The position numbers and the translations under genes are program-made. A DNA stretch of 64,000 bases from Flavobacteriaceae bacterium PS02293 (GTDB lineage: Bacteria > Bacteroidota > Bacteroidia > Flavobacteriales > Weeksellaceae), in the NCBI GenBank assembly GCA_029960045.1, contig JASCOV010000010.1, forward strand, positions 1-64,000, given 5' to 3'. The notes beneath the pieces are model-generated. The model was not told the DNA's origin, did not search any database, and worked only from the letters and a program-made list of their open reading frames with translations. Numbering within the stretch: the first letter of the stretch is position 1; the number at the start of each line of letters is the position of its first letter. Shown one piece after another: positions 16,479 to 26,106 of the stretch.

Positions 16479-16607
16479 AAAATTGCAATTAGCCATTAGC
16501 TATCAGCTTTTGGCTTTTGTTGCTGAATTAATATTAAATTCTAACGAAGTGATGAGAAACCCGAAACTTAAAATTCGGAACTCGGAACTCTAAAACGGAC
16601 AACAACA
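16479..16607. other. rpsR-rplI spacer with repeat-like hairpins
   Basis: This 129-bp gap inside a ribosomal operon is unusually long. It contains AGCCATTAGCT followed by AGCTTTTGGCT (about 16492-16517), and CCGAA...TTCGGAACTCGGAACTC (about 16561-16592), which form small inverted and direct repeats. No promoter or ORF is evident. It looks like decayed interspersed repeat sequence or an mRNA processing region. Confidence 0.4.
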
Positions 16608-17123
16608 ATGGAAATTATCCTAAAACAAGACGTAGAGAACTTAGGACTTGAGTTCGATACAGTAAATGTAAAACCAGGTTACGCTCGTAACTTTTTATTA
16701 CCTCAAGGTTTTGCTTTATTAGCAACTCCAAAAAACAAAGCAGCTTTAGAAGCTACTTTGGAAGCTAGAAAAGAAGAAGAAGCTAAATTAATTGCTGCTG
16801 CAAATGCTGTAGTTGAGCAATTGAAAAAAACTTCTATCACTATTCCTGCAAAAGTAGGTTCTGGAGACAGATTATTTGGATCTATCAACAATGCTGATCT
16901 TGCTGCTGCTTTGGCAAAAGCTGGTGTAAGCGTTGATAAGAAATACATCAAAATCCCTGGAAATACAATTAAGAGAACTGGTACAGTGACTGCATTGATC
17001 AGACTTCACAGAAACGTTGAGTACAACTTCGATTTTGCTATCGTTTCTGATGCTCCGGTAGAAGCTCCTAAACCAGCTGCTCCTAAAGCAAAAGTAGAAG
17101 AAACTCCTGCTGAAGAAGCTTAA
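16608..17123 (+). CDS. rplI: Ribosomal protein bL9
   Basis: Large-subunit protein bL9. The 171 residues show the N-terminal rRNA-binding domain (ILKQDVENLGLEFDTVNVK, GYARNFLLPQGFA), the long connecting helix rich in Lys, Glu and Ala (about 45-75), and the C-terminal domain (KVGSGDRLFGSINNADLAAAL). A 20-residue Ala/Pro/Glu-rich tail (about 150-171) extends beyond the usual end. Last gene of the operon, followed by a terminator. Confidence 0.97.
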   Translation: MEIILKQDVENLGLEFDTVNVKPGYARNFLLPQGFALLATPKNKAALEATLEARKEEEAKLIAAANAVVEQLKKTSITIPAKVGSGDRLFGSINNADLAAALAKAGVSVDKKYIKIPGNTIKRTGTVTALIRLHRNVEYNFDFAIVSDAPVEAPKPAAPKAKVEETPAEEA

Positions 17124-17138
17124 TTAAGTTTTCAAAAA

Positions 17139-17179
17139 ACATAAAAAAACCACTTCGATTTGAAGTGGTTTTTTTATGT
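17139..17179. terminator. Bidirectional terminator between rplI and the thioredoxin gene
   Basis: Near-perfect palindrome ACATAAAAAAACCACTTC - GATTT - GAAGTGGTTTTTTTATGT at 17139-17179 (written in parts). It has a T run on both strands and serves rplI and the convergent gene at 17181. Confidence 0.9.
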
Positions 17180-17180
17180 T

Positions 17181-17729
17181 CTAATATTTCTTAGGGCTCC
17201 AAGTTTTGAAAAATTCTTTTACTTTCGCAAGACTATAACCACTTCCCTCTTCCAAAACAGAACTGTCCTGTACATGAATCTGCTTTCCATCTTCATCTAA
17301 AACTATAAAAACCGGATAACCAAACTTCTCTCCGGGATTTCCGTAGCTAGCGAATATTTTCTCATTTTTATTCTCAGGAGACCAATTTAAATGATAGTAA
17401 ATAAAGTTATCATTAACTGTAAATTTTAGTTCTTCAGTCTGTTGAACAAAATTATTAAATCTCAAACACCAAATACACCAGTTCCCTCCTGCTTGTATCA
17501 AAACATTTTTATGTTCCTCTTTAGCGAGTTTTATAGCATTTTGAATATCTGACTCTGCATTAGCTTCAGGATGATATGGTTTGGGCAATCTTGCCTTTTC
17601 TTCAGCAGCAGCTTTCTTTTTTGCTTCAATTTGCTCCTTTGTAAGAGAACTCTCTTTTGTTTGGGCACTTGTTACAGAAAAAGTTAATAATCCTCCCAAT
17701 AGGAACAATTTTATAATAGATCTTTTCAT
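17181..17729 (-). CDS. Exported thioredoxin-family protein
   Basis: A 182-residue protein with a signal peptide (about 1-22, ending TSAQ) and a Lys/Glu-rich linker (about 30-50). A thioredoxin domain follows, whose active site is Cys85-Ile-Trp-Cys88 in GGNWCIWCLRF, with a cis-Pro-type GYPVFIVLDEDG (about 137-148). It probably works as a periplasmic disulfide oxidoreductase. CIWC is unusual but matches the thioredoxin_7/DUF255-like branch. A possible -7 box (TAAATTTG, complement of 17760-17767) lies upstream; it ends at the shared terminator. Confidence 0.88.
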   Translation of the reverse strand: MKRSIIKLFLLGGLLTFSVTSAQTKESSLTKEQIEAKKKAAAEEKARLPKPYHPEANAESDIQNAIKLAKEEHKNVLIQAGGNWCIWCLRFNNFVQQTEELKFTVNDNFIYYHLNWSPENKNEKIFASYGNPGEKFGYPVFIVLDEDGKQIHVQDSSVLEEGSGYSLAKVKEFFKTWSPKKY

Positions 17730-17791
17730 TTTTTAAATTAAAATTGATTTTACAAAGATCAAATTTAAACAAAAATCCCATCATTTTTCAG

Positions 17792-17799
17792 TATATTTG
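17792..17799 (+). promoter_or_regulatory. -7 box of the acyltransferase gene
   Basis: TATATTTG matches TAnnTTTG and ends 17 nt before the TTG start at 17817. No clear -33 element. Confidence 0.5.
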
Positions 17800-17816
17800 C
17801 CAATAAACACAATAGT

Positions 17817-18695
17817 TTGAATCAATTTCTATTCAGCATATTATTACTTATTTCGAGATTACCACTGAAAATATTATATGTATTTTCAGATATTATGTTT
17901 TTCATCAATTATTATATCGTTGGCTATAGAAAAAAGGAAGTTTTAGAAAACTTAAAAAATTCTTTTCCCGAAAAATCAGGCAAAGAAATAAAAGATATTT
18001 CTAAAAAATATTTCTCAAACTTCTGTGATTACATTGTTGAAATGCTAAAAGGATTTACTGTAAGTGAAACAGAATCAAGGGTTAGAATGCAGCATTTGAA
18101 TCAAGATTTGTTTCACGAAGCCAAGGCTGAAGGTAAAAACATCATTCTTCTTTCAGGACATATCTTTAATTGGGAATGGCTAAATGCCTTGACAACTACA
18201 GTTCCTCAAACAAAAACTTTTCCTGTTTACAGAAAAATGAGTAATACATTCTGGGAAAAAAAAATCCGAATGATACGCACTCGTTTTAATAACAGTCCAT
18301 TAGAAGCAAGTGAAGTCATCAAACATATTTTTCGAAATCCAAATGACGGAAACTCAATATATTTATTTGTTGCAGATCAAACTCCCAATGTACATTCTGT
18401 AAATTATGGACTGAAGTTCCTGAATCAAAGAACACCCGCTTTCTTAGGTTATGATAAACTATCCACAAGGATTGATATGGCATTCATCTATTGCGAAATG
18501 AAAAAAGTAAAGCGTGGATTCTACCAAGTTAATTATTATAGAATCTATCCAGATGGCGAGAAATTTGTTGAATATGAAGTCGTTAAAAAGTTCCATCTAT
18601 TATTAGAAAATACCATCAAAAAAAGACCTGATAATTGGCTTTGGTCTCATAGAAGATGGAAATATAAAGATTCAATCAAAAATTACGAAGAATAG
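17817..18695 (+). CDS. LpxL/HtrB-type lipid A acyltransferase
   Basis: The 292-residue protein belongs to the LpxL/LpxM family, which adds a secondary acyl chain to lipid A at the inner membrane. It has an N-terminal hydrophobic anchor (about 4-34), the catalytic H-x4-E pattern in GHIFNWEW (about 117-124, replacing HX4D), and the VADQTPN motif near 188. The start is a TTG at 17817, needed to include the anchor; the -7 box lies 17 nt upstream. The glycosyltransferase gene follows with no gap, so both act on envelope glycolipid. Confidence 0.88.
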   Translation: MNQFLFSILLLISRLPLKILYVFSDIMFFINYYIVGYRKKEVLENLKNSFPEKSGKEIKDISKKYFSNFCDYIVEMLKGFTVSETESRVRMQHLNQDLFHEAKAEGKNIILLSGHIFNWEWLNALTTTVPQTKTFPVYRKMSNTFWEKKIRMIRTRFNNSPLEASEVIKHIFRNPNDGNSIYLFVADQTPNVHSVNYGLKFLNQRTPAFLGYDKLSTRIDMAFIYCEMKKVKRGFYQVNYYRIYPDGEKFVEYEVVKKFHLLLENTIKKRPDNWLWSHRRWKYKDSIKNYEE

Positions 18696-19670
18696 ATGAG
18701 TGTCGCAATCGCAATATTGAATTGGAATGGAAAAAACTGGTTGGAAAAGTTTCTTCCGTCAGTAATTAAAAATTCTCCAGATGCTGAGATTTATGTTATA
18801 GACAATGCTTCGGCAGACAATTCTATTTCGTTTTTACAATCAAATTTTCCATCAGTTAAAATAATTCAAAACGAAAATAATTCAGGCTTTGCAGCAGGTT
18901 ATAATCAAGGTTTGAAATCCATAAAATCTGATATTTATTGCTTGTTAAATTCTGATGTTGAAGTTACTGAAAACTGGATCTCTCCTATTATCAAGTTATT
19001 TTCTGAAGATCAAAATATCGCAGCGATCCAACCAAAAATTTTAGATTACAATCAAAAAGATAAATTCGAGTTTGCAGGAGCTGGTGGAGGATTAATTGAT
19101 AATCTTGGTTATCCGTATTGTCGAGGTCGGGTTTTCGAAAACATTGAATTTGATAACGGACAATATGATGATGAAACCGAAATTTTTTGGGCTTCTGGCT
19201 GTTCATTATTCATTCGTTCTGAGGATTTTTGGAATATGAACGGTTTCGATGAAAGATTCTTCGCCCATCAAGAAGAAATTGATCTTTGCTGGAGATTAAA
19301 AAATGAAGGTAAGAAGATTTACTACACTGGAAAATCCAAAGTTTATCACGTTGGTGGTGGAACTTTGAAAAAAGAAAATCCACAGAAGACCTATCTCAAT
19401 TTCAGAAATAATTTGACAATGATGTTGAAAAATCTTCCAGCTTATAAAGTATTTTTCATCTTATTTTTCAGATTAAATTTGGACGGTTACGCTGCTTTTT
19501 ATTTGGCTTACAAAAATGGCTGGCAACATCTTTGGGCAATTTTCAAATCACACGTGATGTTTTATTGGCAACTTCCAAAATCAATTCAATTGAGACAAAA
19601 GCATCAGATCAATCCTTATTACCAAACAAAATGGTTGATGTTTAAACATTTTTTAGGTTCAAAAAAATAA
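18696..19670 (+). CDS. Family 2 glycosyltransferase
   Basis: A 324-residue GT-A enzyme. It starts VAIAILNWNG, followed by DNASADNS (about 32-39), a metal-site LNSDVEV (about 82-88), GCSLFIRS (about 165), and HQEEIDLCWR (about 185-194) as in rhamnosyltransferase-like proteins. No membrane segment. It begins directly after the acyltransferase stop (TAG-ATG, zero gap), so the two are translationally linked and probably build LPS or another surface glycan. Confidence 0.92.
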   Translation: MSVAIAILNWNGKNWLEKFLPSVIKNSPDAEIYVIDNASADNSISFLQSNFPSVKIIQNENNSGFAAGYNQGLKSIKSDIYCLLNSDVEVTENWISPIIKLFSEDQNIAAIQPKILDYNQKDKFEFAGAGGGLIDNLGYPYCRGRVFENIEFDNGQYDDETEIFWASGCSLFIRSEDFWNMNGFDERFFAHQEEIDLCWRLKNEGKKIYYTGKSKVYHVGGGTLKKENPQKTYLNFRNNLTMMLKNLPAYKVFFILFFRLNLDGYAAFYLAYKNGWQHLWAIFKSHVMFYWQLPKSIQLRQKHQINPYYQTKWLMFKHFLGSKK

Positions 19671-19677
19671 TTAGTCA

Positions 19678-20232
19678 ATGAACTTTATAGCCTTAGATTT
19701 TGAAACTGCTACTCACGAAAAAAACTCAGCATGCGAGTTGGGAATTTGTATTGTGGAAAACGGTGAGATCAAAGAAACCAAATCCTGGCTTATAAAACCG
19801 CCTTCATATCCTTATTTCAACTATCACAATGTTGCAGTTCACGGCATCAATCCCGAAGATGTAAGTAACTCTCCTACTTTCGCAGATATCTGGTATGAGA
19901 TAGAAAATCTAATGTACGGAAATCTAATGATCGCTCATAATGCTTCTTTTGATGCGGGCGTTTTACGTGGTTGTTTGGATCATTACGGATTTTTTACACC
20001 GAAAATTAATTACCTCTGTAGTATTGGCGTGGCAAAAAAAGCCTGGAAAAATCTAAAAAGCTATGGACTGAAAAGTCTTGCGGAACAACACGAAATTAAT
20101 TTCAATCATCACCGCGCAGATGCCGATGCAGAAGTTTGTGCGAAGATTTCTCTGTTAAGTTTTGAAAGATTAATGATTTCCAGAAATGACGAAATTAAAG
20201 AAGTTTTCAACAAAAAGATAAAGTTTCTATAG
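19678..20232 (+). CDS. DnaQ-like 3'-5' exonuclease
   Basis: A 184-residue DEDDh exonuclease. Exo I is DFETATHE (about 6-13), Exo II is HNASFDAGVLRG (about 82-93), and Exo III is HRADADAEV (about 142-150), with the catalytic acidic residues and His present. This length without a polymerase or BRCT part is typical of free-standing proofreading-like or RNA-degrading enzymes. It starts 7 bp after the glycosyltransferase, on the same transcript by spacing only. Confidence 0.92.
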   Translation: MNFIALDFETATHEKNSACELGICIVENGEIKETKSWLIKPPSYPYFNYHNVAVHGINPEDVSNSPTFADIWYEIENLMYGNLMIAHNASFDAGVLRGCLDHYGFFTPKINYLCSIGVAKKAWKNLKSYGLKSLAEQHEINFNHHRADADAEVCAKISLLSFERLMISRNDEIKEVFNKKIKFL

Positions 20233-20253
20233 AATTTGGGAAGCTTTTAAATA

Positions 20254-20637
20254 TTAATTACTCAAAACTTCAGAAACCAAATTAAATTTCGGAATACTGA
20301 CATTAAAAGTTCCTTTCTCAATATTTTCAAAAACATAATGTCCTTCCATATTTCCAACACCTGATTTAAGAATGACATTAGAAAAATAACTGAATTTTTC
20401 ACCGCTTTCAATAACCGGAGTCAATCCAATCACACCAGCTCCTTCAACTTCTGTAAATCCAAATCCTAAATCATAGATTATCCATTTTCTGGAAAGTAAT
20501 TTAACGGGAAGATTTCCAAGATTCTCAATTTCAATATTATATCGGAAAACGAAACGATTTTCAGAAGGATAACTGTTAAAATTATCATACTCGGTTGTAA
20601 CGCTGACCCTTATTTCGGAAGTATTTTTAGAAACCAT
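20254..20637 (-). CDS. apaG: ApaG-domain protein
   Basis: The 127-residue single-domain ApaG protein has an immunoglobulin-like fold, with the typical RNRFVF-like strand (SENRFVFRYNIEI), LLSRKWIIYD, and the glycine-rich VEGAGVIGLTP. ApaG is linked to Co2+/Mg2+ resistance and diadenosine tetraphosphate turnover in enterics; the biochemical role is unsettled. It is transcribed towards the exonuclease gene (convergent) and divergently from purB. Confidence 0.94.
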   Translation of the reverse strand: MVSKNTSEIRVSVTTEYDNFNSYPSENRFVFRYNIEIENLGNLPVKLLSRKWIIYDLGFGFTEVEGAGVIGLTPVIESGEKFSYFSNVILKSGVGNMEGHYVFENIEKGTFNVSIPKFNLVSEVLSN

Positions 20638-20755
20638 TTTTATTAGATTTAATTTTTTGATACAAATATCTCGCCGATTATTTGATTCAAAAATTATCTT
20701 TTGGTTAAATCGTTTTCAATATTTAATTTGATTTTATTCAATCGGTTAATTTTCT

Positions 20756-20763
20756 TAATTTTG
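20756..20763 (+). promoter_or_regulatory. -7 box of purB
   Basis: TAATTTTG matches TAnnTTTG and ends 28 nt before the purB ATG. The nearest TTTG (20727-20730) is 25 nt upstream, slightly too far. Confidence 0.55.
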
Positions 20764-20791
20764 TCTAATCTAAAAAAGTAAAAAGAAAGAA

Positions 20792-22219
20792 ATGAATTCC
20801 TACAAAAACCCATTGGAAGAGCGCTATTCCAGTGAAGAAATGCTATTTAATTTTTCTCATAATAACAAGTTTCGTACTTGGAGAAAACTTTGGATCGCAC
20901 TCGCTGAAATAGAAAAAGACCTCGGCCTTGAAATCACAGACGAGCAAATTGCTGAACTGAAAGCCAACGCAGAAAACATCGATTATGACAAAGCGGCAGA
21001 ATATGAGAAGAAATTCCGCCACGATGTGATGGCTCACGTTCACACTTATGGTGATGTTGCGCCTTCTGCAAAAGGAATTATCCACTTGGGAGCGACTTCG
21101 GCATTTGTAGGAGATAATACAGACTTAATTCAAATCCGTGACGGACTTTTAGTCTTAAAGAAAAAGTTGGTTAACGTGATGAAGAATCTTTCTGATTTTG
21201 CTATTCAATATAAAGACTTACCAACTTTAGGATTCACTCACTTCCAGCCTGCTCAGTTAACTACTGTTGGAAAAAGAGCAACACTTTGGTTACAGAGTTT
21301 AGTTCTTGACATCGAGGAATTGGATTTCTTCTTAGAAACATTAAGATTCAGAGGAGTAAAGGGAACAACAGGAACTGCAGCAAGTTTCTTGGAACTTTTC
21401 AATGGTGATTATTCTAAAGTGAAGCATCTTGATAAGGAACTTTCCAAAAGATTCGGTTTCGAAAAAGTTTTCGGAGTTTCTGGACAAACTTATGACAGAA
21501 AAATTGATGCAAAAGTGGTTGCTTTATTAGGTAATATTGCTCAATCTGCACATAAATTCACAAACGATTTACGTCTTCTTCAAAATCTTAAGGAAATTGA
21601 AGAACCATTCGAGAAAAACCAAATCGGCTCATCTGCAATGGCTTACAAGCGTAATCCAATGAGAAGCGAAAGAATCGGAGCGTTGGCAAAATATGTAATG
21701 TCTTTAACAACAAGTTCTGCAATGGTAGCTTCAACACAATGGTTTGAAAGAACTTTGGACGATTCTGCAAACAAGAGATTAACGATTCCACAAGCGTTTT
21801 TAGCAGTTGATGCAATTCTATTGATTTGGAACAACATTATGAACGGAATCGTAGTTTATCCTAACAGAATCAACAAACATATTATGGAAGAACTTCCTTT
21901 TATGGCGACGGAATACATCATTATGGAGGAAGTGAAAGCTGGTGGAGACCGTCAGGAAATCCACGAAGTAATCAGAGTTCATTCTATGGAAGCTTCCAAA
22001 AAAGTGAAAGAAGAGGGAAAAGAAAATGATCTTATTGAAAGAATTTTAAATGATGATTCATTGAAATTAGATAAATCAAAATTAAAAGAAGTTCTAGACT
22101 CTAAAAATTTTATCGGTTTTGCACCCATTCAAACGGAAGAGTTCATTGCCAATGAAGTTCAACCGATTTTAGATGCGAACAGCGAATTGCTTGGTTTGGA
22201 ATCTGACCTTAAAGTATAA
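20792..22219 (+). CDS. purB: Adenylosuccinate lyase
   Basis: Catalyses two steps of purine synthesis: SAICAR to AICAR and adenylosuccinate to AMP. The 475-residue aspartase/fumarase-fold enzyme has the superfamily signature GSSAMAYKRNPMRSE (about 273-287), catalytic His in THFQPAQ (about 149-155) and the HLGAT loop (about 91-95). Length is typical of the animal-like type found in Bacteroidota. purL follows after a hairpin terminator. Confidence 0.97.
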   Translation: MNSYKNPLEERYSSEEMLFNFSHNNKFRTWRKLWIALAEIEKDLGLEITDEQIAELKANAENIDYDKAAEYEKKFRHDVMAHVHTYGDVAPSAKGIIHLGATSAFVGDNTDLIQIRDGLLVLKKKLVNVMKNLSDFAIQYKDLPTLGFTHFQPAQLTTVGKRATLWLQSLVLDIEELDFFLETLRFRGVKGTTGTAASFLELFNGDYSKVKHLDKELSKRFGFEKVFGVSGQTYDRKIDAKVVALLGNIAQSAHKFTNDLRLLQNLKEIEEPFEKNQIGSSAMAYKRNPMRSERIGALAKYVMSLTTSSAMVASTQWFERTLDDSANKRLTIPQAFLAVDAILLIWNNIMNGIVVYPNRINKHIMEELPFMATEYIIMEEVKAGGDRQEIHEVIRVHSMEASKKVKEEGKENDLIERILNDDSLKLDKSKLKEVLDSKNFIGFAPIQTEEFIANEVQPILDANSELLGLESDLKV

Positions 22220-22223
22220 TCTG

Positions 22224-22248
22224 TGCAGCTTCGGCTGCATTTTTTTTG
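22224..22248 (+). terminator. Terminator between purB and purL
   Basis: Stem TGCAGC/GCTGCA with a stable TTCG tetraloop (22224-22239), followed by nine T. Confidence 0.85.
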
Positions 22249-22305
22249 TTAAATAAATCTAATAAACGATTTTAGAATGAAAGCTAAAATCTCATATCTA
22301 TAAAA

Positions 22306-25300
22306 ATGAACAAAAGAATTTTCGTAGAAAAAAGAGGAATTTTCGATGTAGAAAGTCCAAAAATTTTTGATGAAGTAAAAGCGGTAGTACCATCGATTCA
22401 AAGCGTAAAAGTGTATAACGTTTACGATATATTTGGATTAAATGATGGTGAATTCGAAAAAGTTGTAAACAGCACTTTCGTAGATCCGGTTACTGATATT
22501 TTAATCGAAGAAAATCCTGCAAAAGGAACTCATTTCGCATTAGAATTTTTACCCGGACAATACGATCAGCGTGCAGATTCTGCGCAACAGTGTATCGCTT
22601 TGTTGACTGAAAGTGAGAACTCTAAAGTAAGAAGCGGTAAATTAATCGAATTTGAAGGAGTTTCCGAATCTGATTTAGTTAAAATCAAAGACATTTTAAT
22701 TAACAAAGTAGAATCTCAGGAGAAAGATTTGTCAATTTTAAATATTCCTGCAGAAGAAACTCCGTCAAAAGTAATTGTTCACGAAGGTTTTATCAACTTT
22801 GATGATGCTCAGCTTGAAGAATTCTTCAACAATCACGGTTTTGCTTTAGGTTTGGATGATTTGAAATTCATTCAGGAATATTTTAAATCTGAACAGAGAA
22901 ATCCTACGGAAACTGAACTTAAAGTTTTAGACACATATTGGAGCGACCACTGTCGTCACACAACGTTTGAAACAGAGTTGTCAAATATTGAATTTGAAGG
23001 ACAGTTTAAACATACATTAGAAACGATTTTCAATGATTATATTGAAAAAAGAAAATTCTTAGGACGTGAATTGAAACCTATCTCTTTAATGGATTTGGCG
23101 ACCGTTTGCGGAAGATATTTCAGTAAAATCGGAAAGCTTGATAACTTGGTGGTTTCAGACGAGATTAACGCTTGTACAATCCAAATCGAAGCTGAATATG
23201 ACGGTAAAAAAGAACCTTGGTATTTATTGTTCAAAAACGAAACACACAATCACCCAACAGAAATCGAACCTTTTGGTGGCGCTTCAACTTGTTTAGGTGG
23301 TGCCATCAGAGACCCTTTGTCTGGACGTTCTTTCGTTTTCCAGGCGATGAGATTAACGGGTGCTGCTGATGTTTTGGAGTCAGTTGACCAAACTTTACCG
23401 GGGAAATTACCTCAAAAAATAATCACAAAACAGGCAGCAAACGGATATTCTTCTTACGGTAACCAAATCGGTTTGGCGACTACAATGGTTTCTGAAATCT
23501 ACGACGAAGGCTACAAAGCGAAAAGAATGGAAGTTGGTTTCGTTGCCGGAGCCGTTCCTGTGGATTGGGTAAGACGTGAAAAGCCTGAAGCGGGCGATTC
23601 TATCATCATTTTAGGTGGTGCAACTGGTCGTGATGGCGTTGGTGGAGCAAGTGGAAGTTCGAAAGAACAGGATGAAACTTCGATTCACACGATGAGTTCT
23701 GAAGTTCAGAAAGGAAATGCGGTTGAAGAGCGTAAAATCCAGAGATTATTCAGAAATCCTGAAGTGACGAGACTGATTAAAAAATCTAATGACTTCGGAG
23801 CTGGAGGTGTTTCCGTTGCGATTGGTGAAATCGCTGATTCTTTGGACGTTAATCTGGATGTTTTACCTTTAAAATATGAAGGTTTGAACGGAACTGAGCT
23901 AGCTATTTCTGAATCTCAGGAAAGAATGGCGGTTGTGGTTGAACCAAAAGATAAAGAAAAATTCATCAAGTTCTGTGAAGTTGAAAATATTGTAGCTGTA
24001 GAAGTTGCAAAAGTAACAGATTCCGGAAGAATGCAGATGTTCTGGAAAGGCGATAAAATTGTTGACCTTTCAAGAGAATTCTTAGATACGAACGGTTGTT
24101 CAAAAAGTCAGGAAGTTAAAATTACTCACCTTAATGAAGTAAAAGAAGAAACTCTATCATTTAATGAAGAGAACTTTTTGAAAATCTTAGGAGATAAAAA
24201 TGCAGCTTCTCAAAAAGGATTGTTGGAAATGTTCGATTCTTCTATCGGTGCGACTACGGTTGCGATGCCTTTAGGTGGAAAATACCAGCAGACTTTGATG
24301 GAAGGAAGTGTTCAGACATTGCCAATCATCGGAGCAAAAAATATTGAAACGGTTTCTTTAGCAAGTTGGGGATTTGATGCAGAAATTTCTAAGCAGAATT
24401 CTTTGTTAGGAGCTTCTTATGCAGTGGTTGAAAGTGTTGCGAAAATCGTTGCGATGGGTGGTGATTATAAAAATATCAGATTCAGTTTTCAGGAATATTT
24501 TGAAAAATTAGGTCAAAACCCTGAAAAATGGGGGAAACCTTTGGCTTCTCTCTTAGGAGCTTACGATGCTCAAATTAATTTTGGACTGGCTGCAATCGGA
24601 GGAAAAGATTCGATGAGTGGAACGTACCAAGATTTGAATGTTCCGCCAACGTTGATTTCTTTTGCTTGTGCTAACGGAGAAAAGAAAAATATCATCTCTC
24701 CTGAATTTAAACAAGCTGGAAATAAACTGTATTTCTTCAATCATATTCCACAAGAAAACGGACTTCCGGATTATGATGCTTTAAAAACAGTTTTTGAGTT
24801 GATTTTTGAAAATATCAAAGCCGGGAAAATCGTTTCTTTGAAAACCGTAAAAGAAGGCGGCGTTGCAGTTGCTTTAGCGAAAATGAGTTTCGGAAACAGA
24901 TTAGGTGCTGAAATTACAGTTGATGAAAACGTTTTATTAGCTAAAAATATCGGCAGCTTAATCATCGAATCTGAAGAAGAATTAAGCTCTGTAAATATTC
25001 AATTGATAGGAGAAGTTAAAAACTCAAACTATTTAAAAATTAATGATTTATATTTTGAAATCGAAAAATTACTTGAAGCTAATACCAATACATTTGAAAA
25101 TCTTTTCCCAACGATTGAAAAAGAGAAAATTACGGTTGAAATCGATTCGACATTAAACTCAATCAACCCACGAAATATCATCATCAAAAAACACGGAATC
25201 GCTCAGCCAAAAGTATTTGCACCGGTTTTCCCGGGAACAAACTGTGAGTATGATACGCTGAATGCTTTCGCTAAAGAAGGTGCATTGGTGAGTAGTTTGC

Positions 25301-25995
25301 CATTAATTAATATCAATCACCAATTATTGGATGAAAGCATCGATGCCTGGGTAGAAGAAATCAAAACTTCTCAGATTTTGGCTTTCTCAGGAGGTTTCTC
25401 TGCGGGTGACGAGCCGGATGGTTCTGCAAAATTCATCGTTAACGTTTTGAAAAACGAAAAGATGAGAAACGCAGTTCACGAATTATTAGACAGAGACGGA
25501 ATGATTATCGGTATCTGCAACGGTTTCCAGGCTTTGGTGAAATCTGGATTGTTGCCTTATGGAAGAATCAAAGATTTGGACGAGAACTCTCCTACTTTGG
25601 CTCACAACGCCATCAGAAGACATATTTCTCAGATGGTGAACGTGAAAGTTCTGAACGACGAATCACCTTGGTTGAAAGGAATGAAAGACCAAGTTTACAC
25701 CATTCCAATTTCTCACGGTGAAGGTCGTTTTATGGCTTCGGAAGCAGAAATCCAGAAGTTGTATGAGAATGGGCAGATTGCAACACAATACTTGGATTTA
25801 GAAGGAAATATTGCTCACGGAATGCCATTTAATCCAAATAATTCATTGTTCGGAATTGAGGGAATTACGAGTCCTGACGGGAAAATATTTGGTAGAATGG
25901 GACATCCTGAACGTTTTGCAGAAGGTTTGTTTAAAAATATCCCGACAGCGAATTACCACAATATCTTTAAAAACGGTGTTGAATACTTCAGGTAA
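22306..25995 (+). CDS. purL: Phosphoribosylformylglycinamidine synthase (long single-chain form)
   Basis: FGAR amidotransferase, the fourth purine step. The 1229 residues fuse, in order, a PurS-like N-domain (about 1-150), a linker, two AIR-synthase-type ATP-binding halves (GGAIRDP, GGATGRDGVGG at about 443) and a C-terminal glutamine amidotransferase domain (about 970-1229). In the last, the nucleophile Cys is in GICNGFQALVKSG and a His-Pro-Glu is in GHPERFAEG. The single-chain form is usual in Bacteroidota. No -7 box was found in the short gap after the purB terminator, so some read-through from purB is likely. Confidence 0.98.
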   Translation: MNKRIFVEKRGIFDVESPKIFDEVKAVVPSIQSVKVYNVYDIFGLNDGEFEKVVNSTFVDPVTDILIEENPAKGTHFALEFLPGQYDQRADSAQQCIALLTESENSKVRSGKLIEFEGVSESDLVKIKDILINKVESQEKDLSILNIPAEETPSKVIVHEGFINFDDAQLEEFFNNHGFALGLDDLKFIQEYFKSEQRNPTETELKVLDTYWSDHCRHTTFETELSNIEFEGQFKHTLETIFNDYIEKRKFLGRELKPISLMDLATVCGRYFSKIGKLDNLVVSDEINACTIQIEAEYDGKKEPWYLLFKNETHNHPTEIEPFGGASTCLGGAIRDPLSGRSFVFQAMRLTGAADVLESVDQTLPGKLPQKIITKQAANGYSSYGNQIGLATTMVSEIYDEGYKAKRMEVGFVAGAVPVDWVRREKPEAGDSIIILGGATGRDGVGGASGSSKEQDETSIHTMSSEVQKGNAVEERKIQRLFRNPEVTRLIKKSNDFGAGGVSVAIGEIADSLDVNLDVLPLKYEGLNGTELAISESQERMAVVVEPKDKEKFIKFCEVENIVAVEVAKVTDSGRMQMFWKGDKIVDLSREFLDTNGCSKSQEVKITHLNEVKEETLSFNEENFLKILGDKNAASQKGLLEMFDSSIGATTVAMPLGGKYQQTLMEGSVQTLPIIGAKNIETVSLASWGFDAEISKQNSLLGASYAVVESVAKIVAMGGDYKNIRFSFQEYFEKLGQNPEKWGKPLASLLGAYDAQINFGLAAIGGKDSMSGTYQDLNVPPTLISFACANGEKKNIISPEFKQAGNKLYFFNHIPQENGLPDYDALKTVFELIFENIKAGKIVSLKTVKEGGVAVALAKMSFGNRLGAEITVDENVLLAKNIGSLIIESEEELSSVNIQLIGEVKNSNYLKINDLYFEIEKLLEANTNTFENLFPTIEKEKITVEIDSTLNSINPRNIIIKKHGIAQPKVFAPVFPGTNCEYDTLNAFAKEGALVSSLPLININHQLLDESIDAWVEEIKTSQILAFSGGFSAGDEPDGSAKFIVNVLKNEKMRNAVHELLDRDGMIIGICNGFQALVKSGLLPYGRIKDLDENSPTLAHNAIRRHISQMVNVKVLNDESPWLKGMKDQVYTIPISHGEGRFMASEAEIQKLYENGQIATQYLDLEGNIAHGMPFNPNNSLFGIEGITSPDGKIFGRMGHPERFAEGLFKNIPTANYHNIFKNGVEYFR

Positions 25996-26004
25996 ACAAT
26001 AAAT

Positions 26005-26043
26005 AAAACCTCATAGATTTTCCTTATTCTATGAGGTTTTTTT
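26005..26043 (+). terminator. Terminator of purL
   Basis: AAAACCTCATAGA (26005-26017) pairs with TCTATGAGGTTTT (26028-26040), followed by T. Confidence 0.88.
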
Positions 26044-26068
26044 AATAATGATTTAACAAATAAGTTCC

Positions 26069-26076
26069 TATTTTTG
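26069..26076 (+). promoter_or_regulatory. -7 box of the DUF3667 gene
   Basis: TATTTTTG, ending 30 nt before the ATG at 26107. No clear -33 element. Confidence 0.5.
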
Positions 26077-26106
26077 TATCATTACAATTAGAAAAAACTT
26101 TGACCA

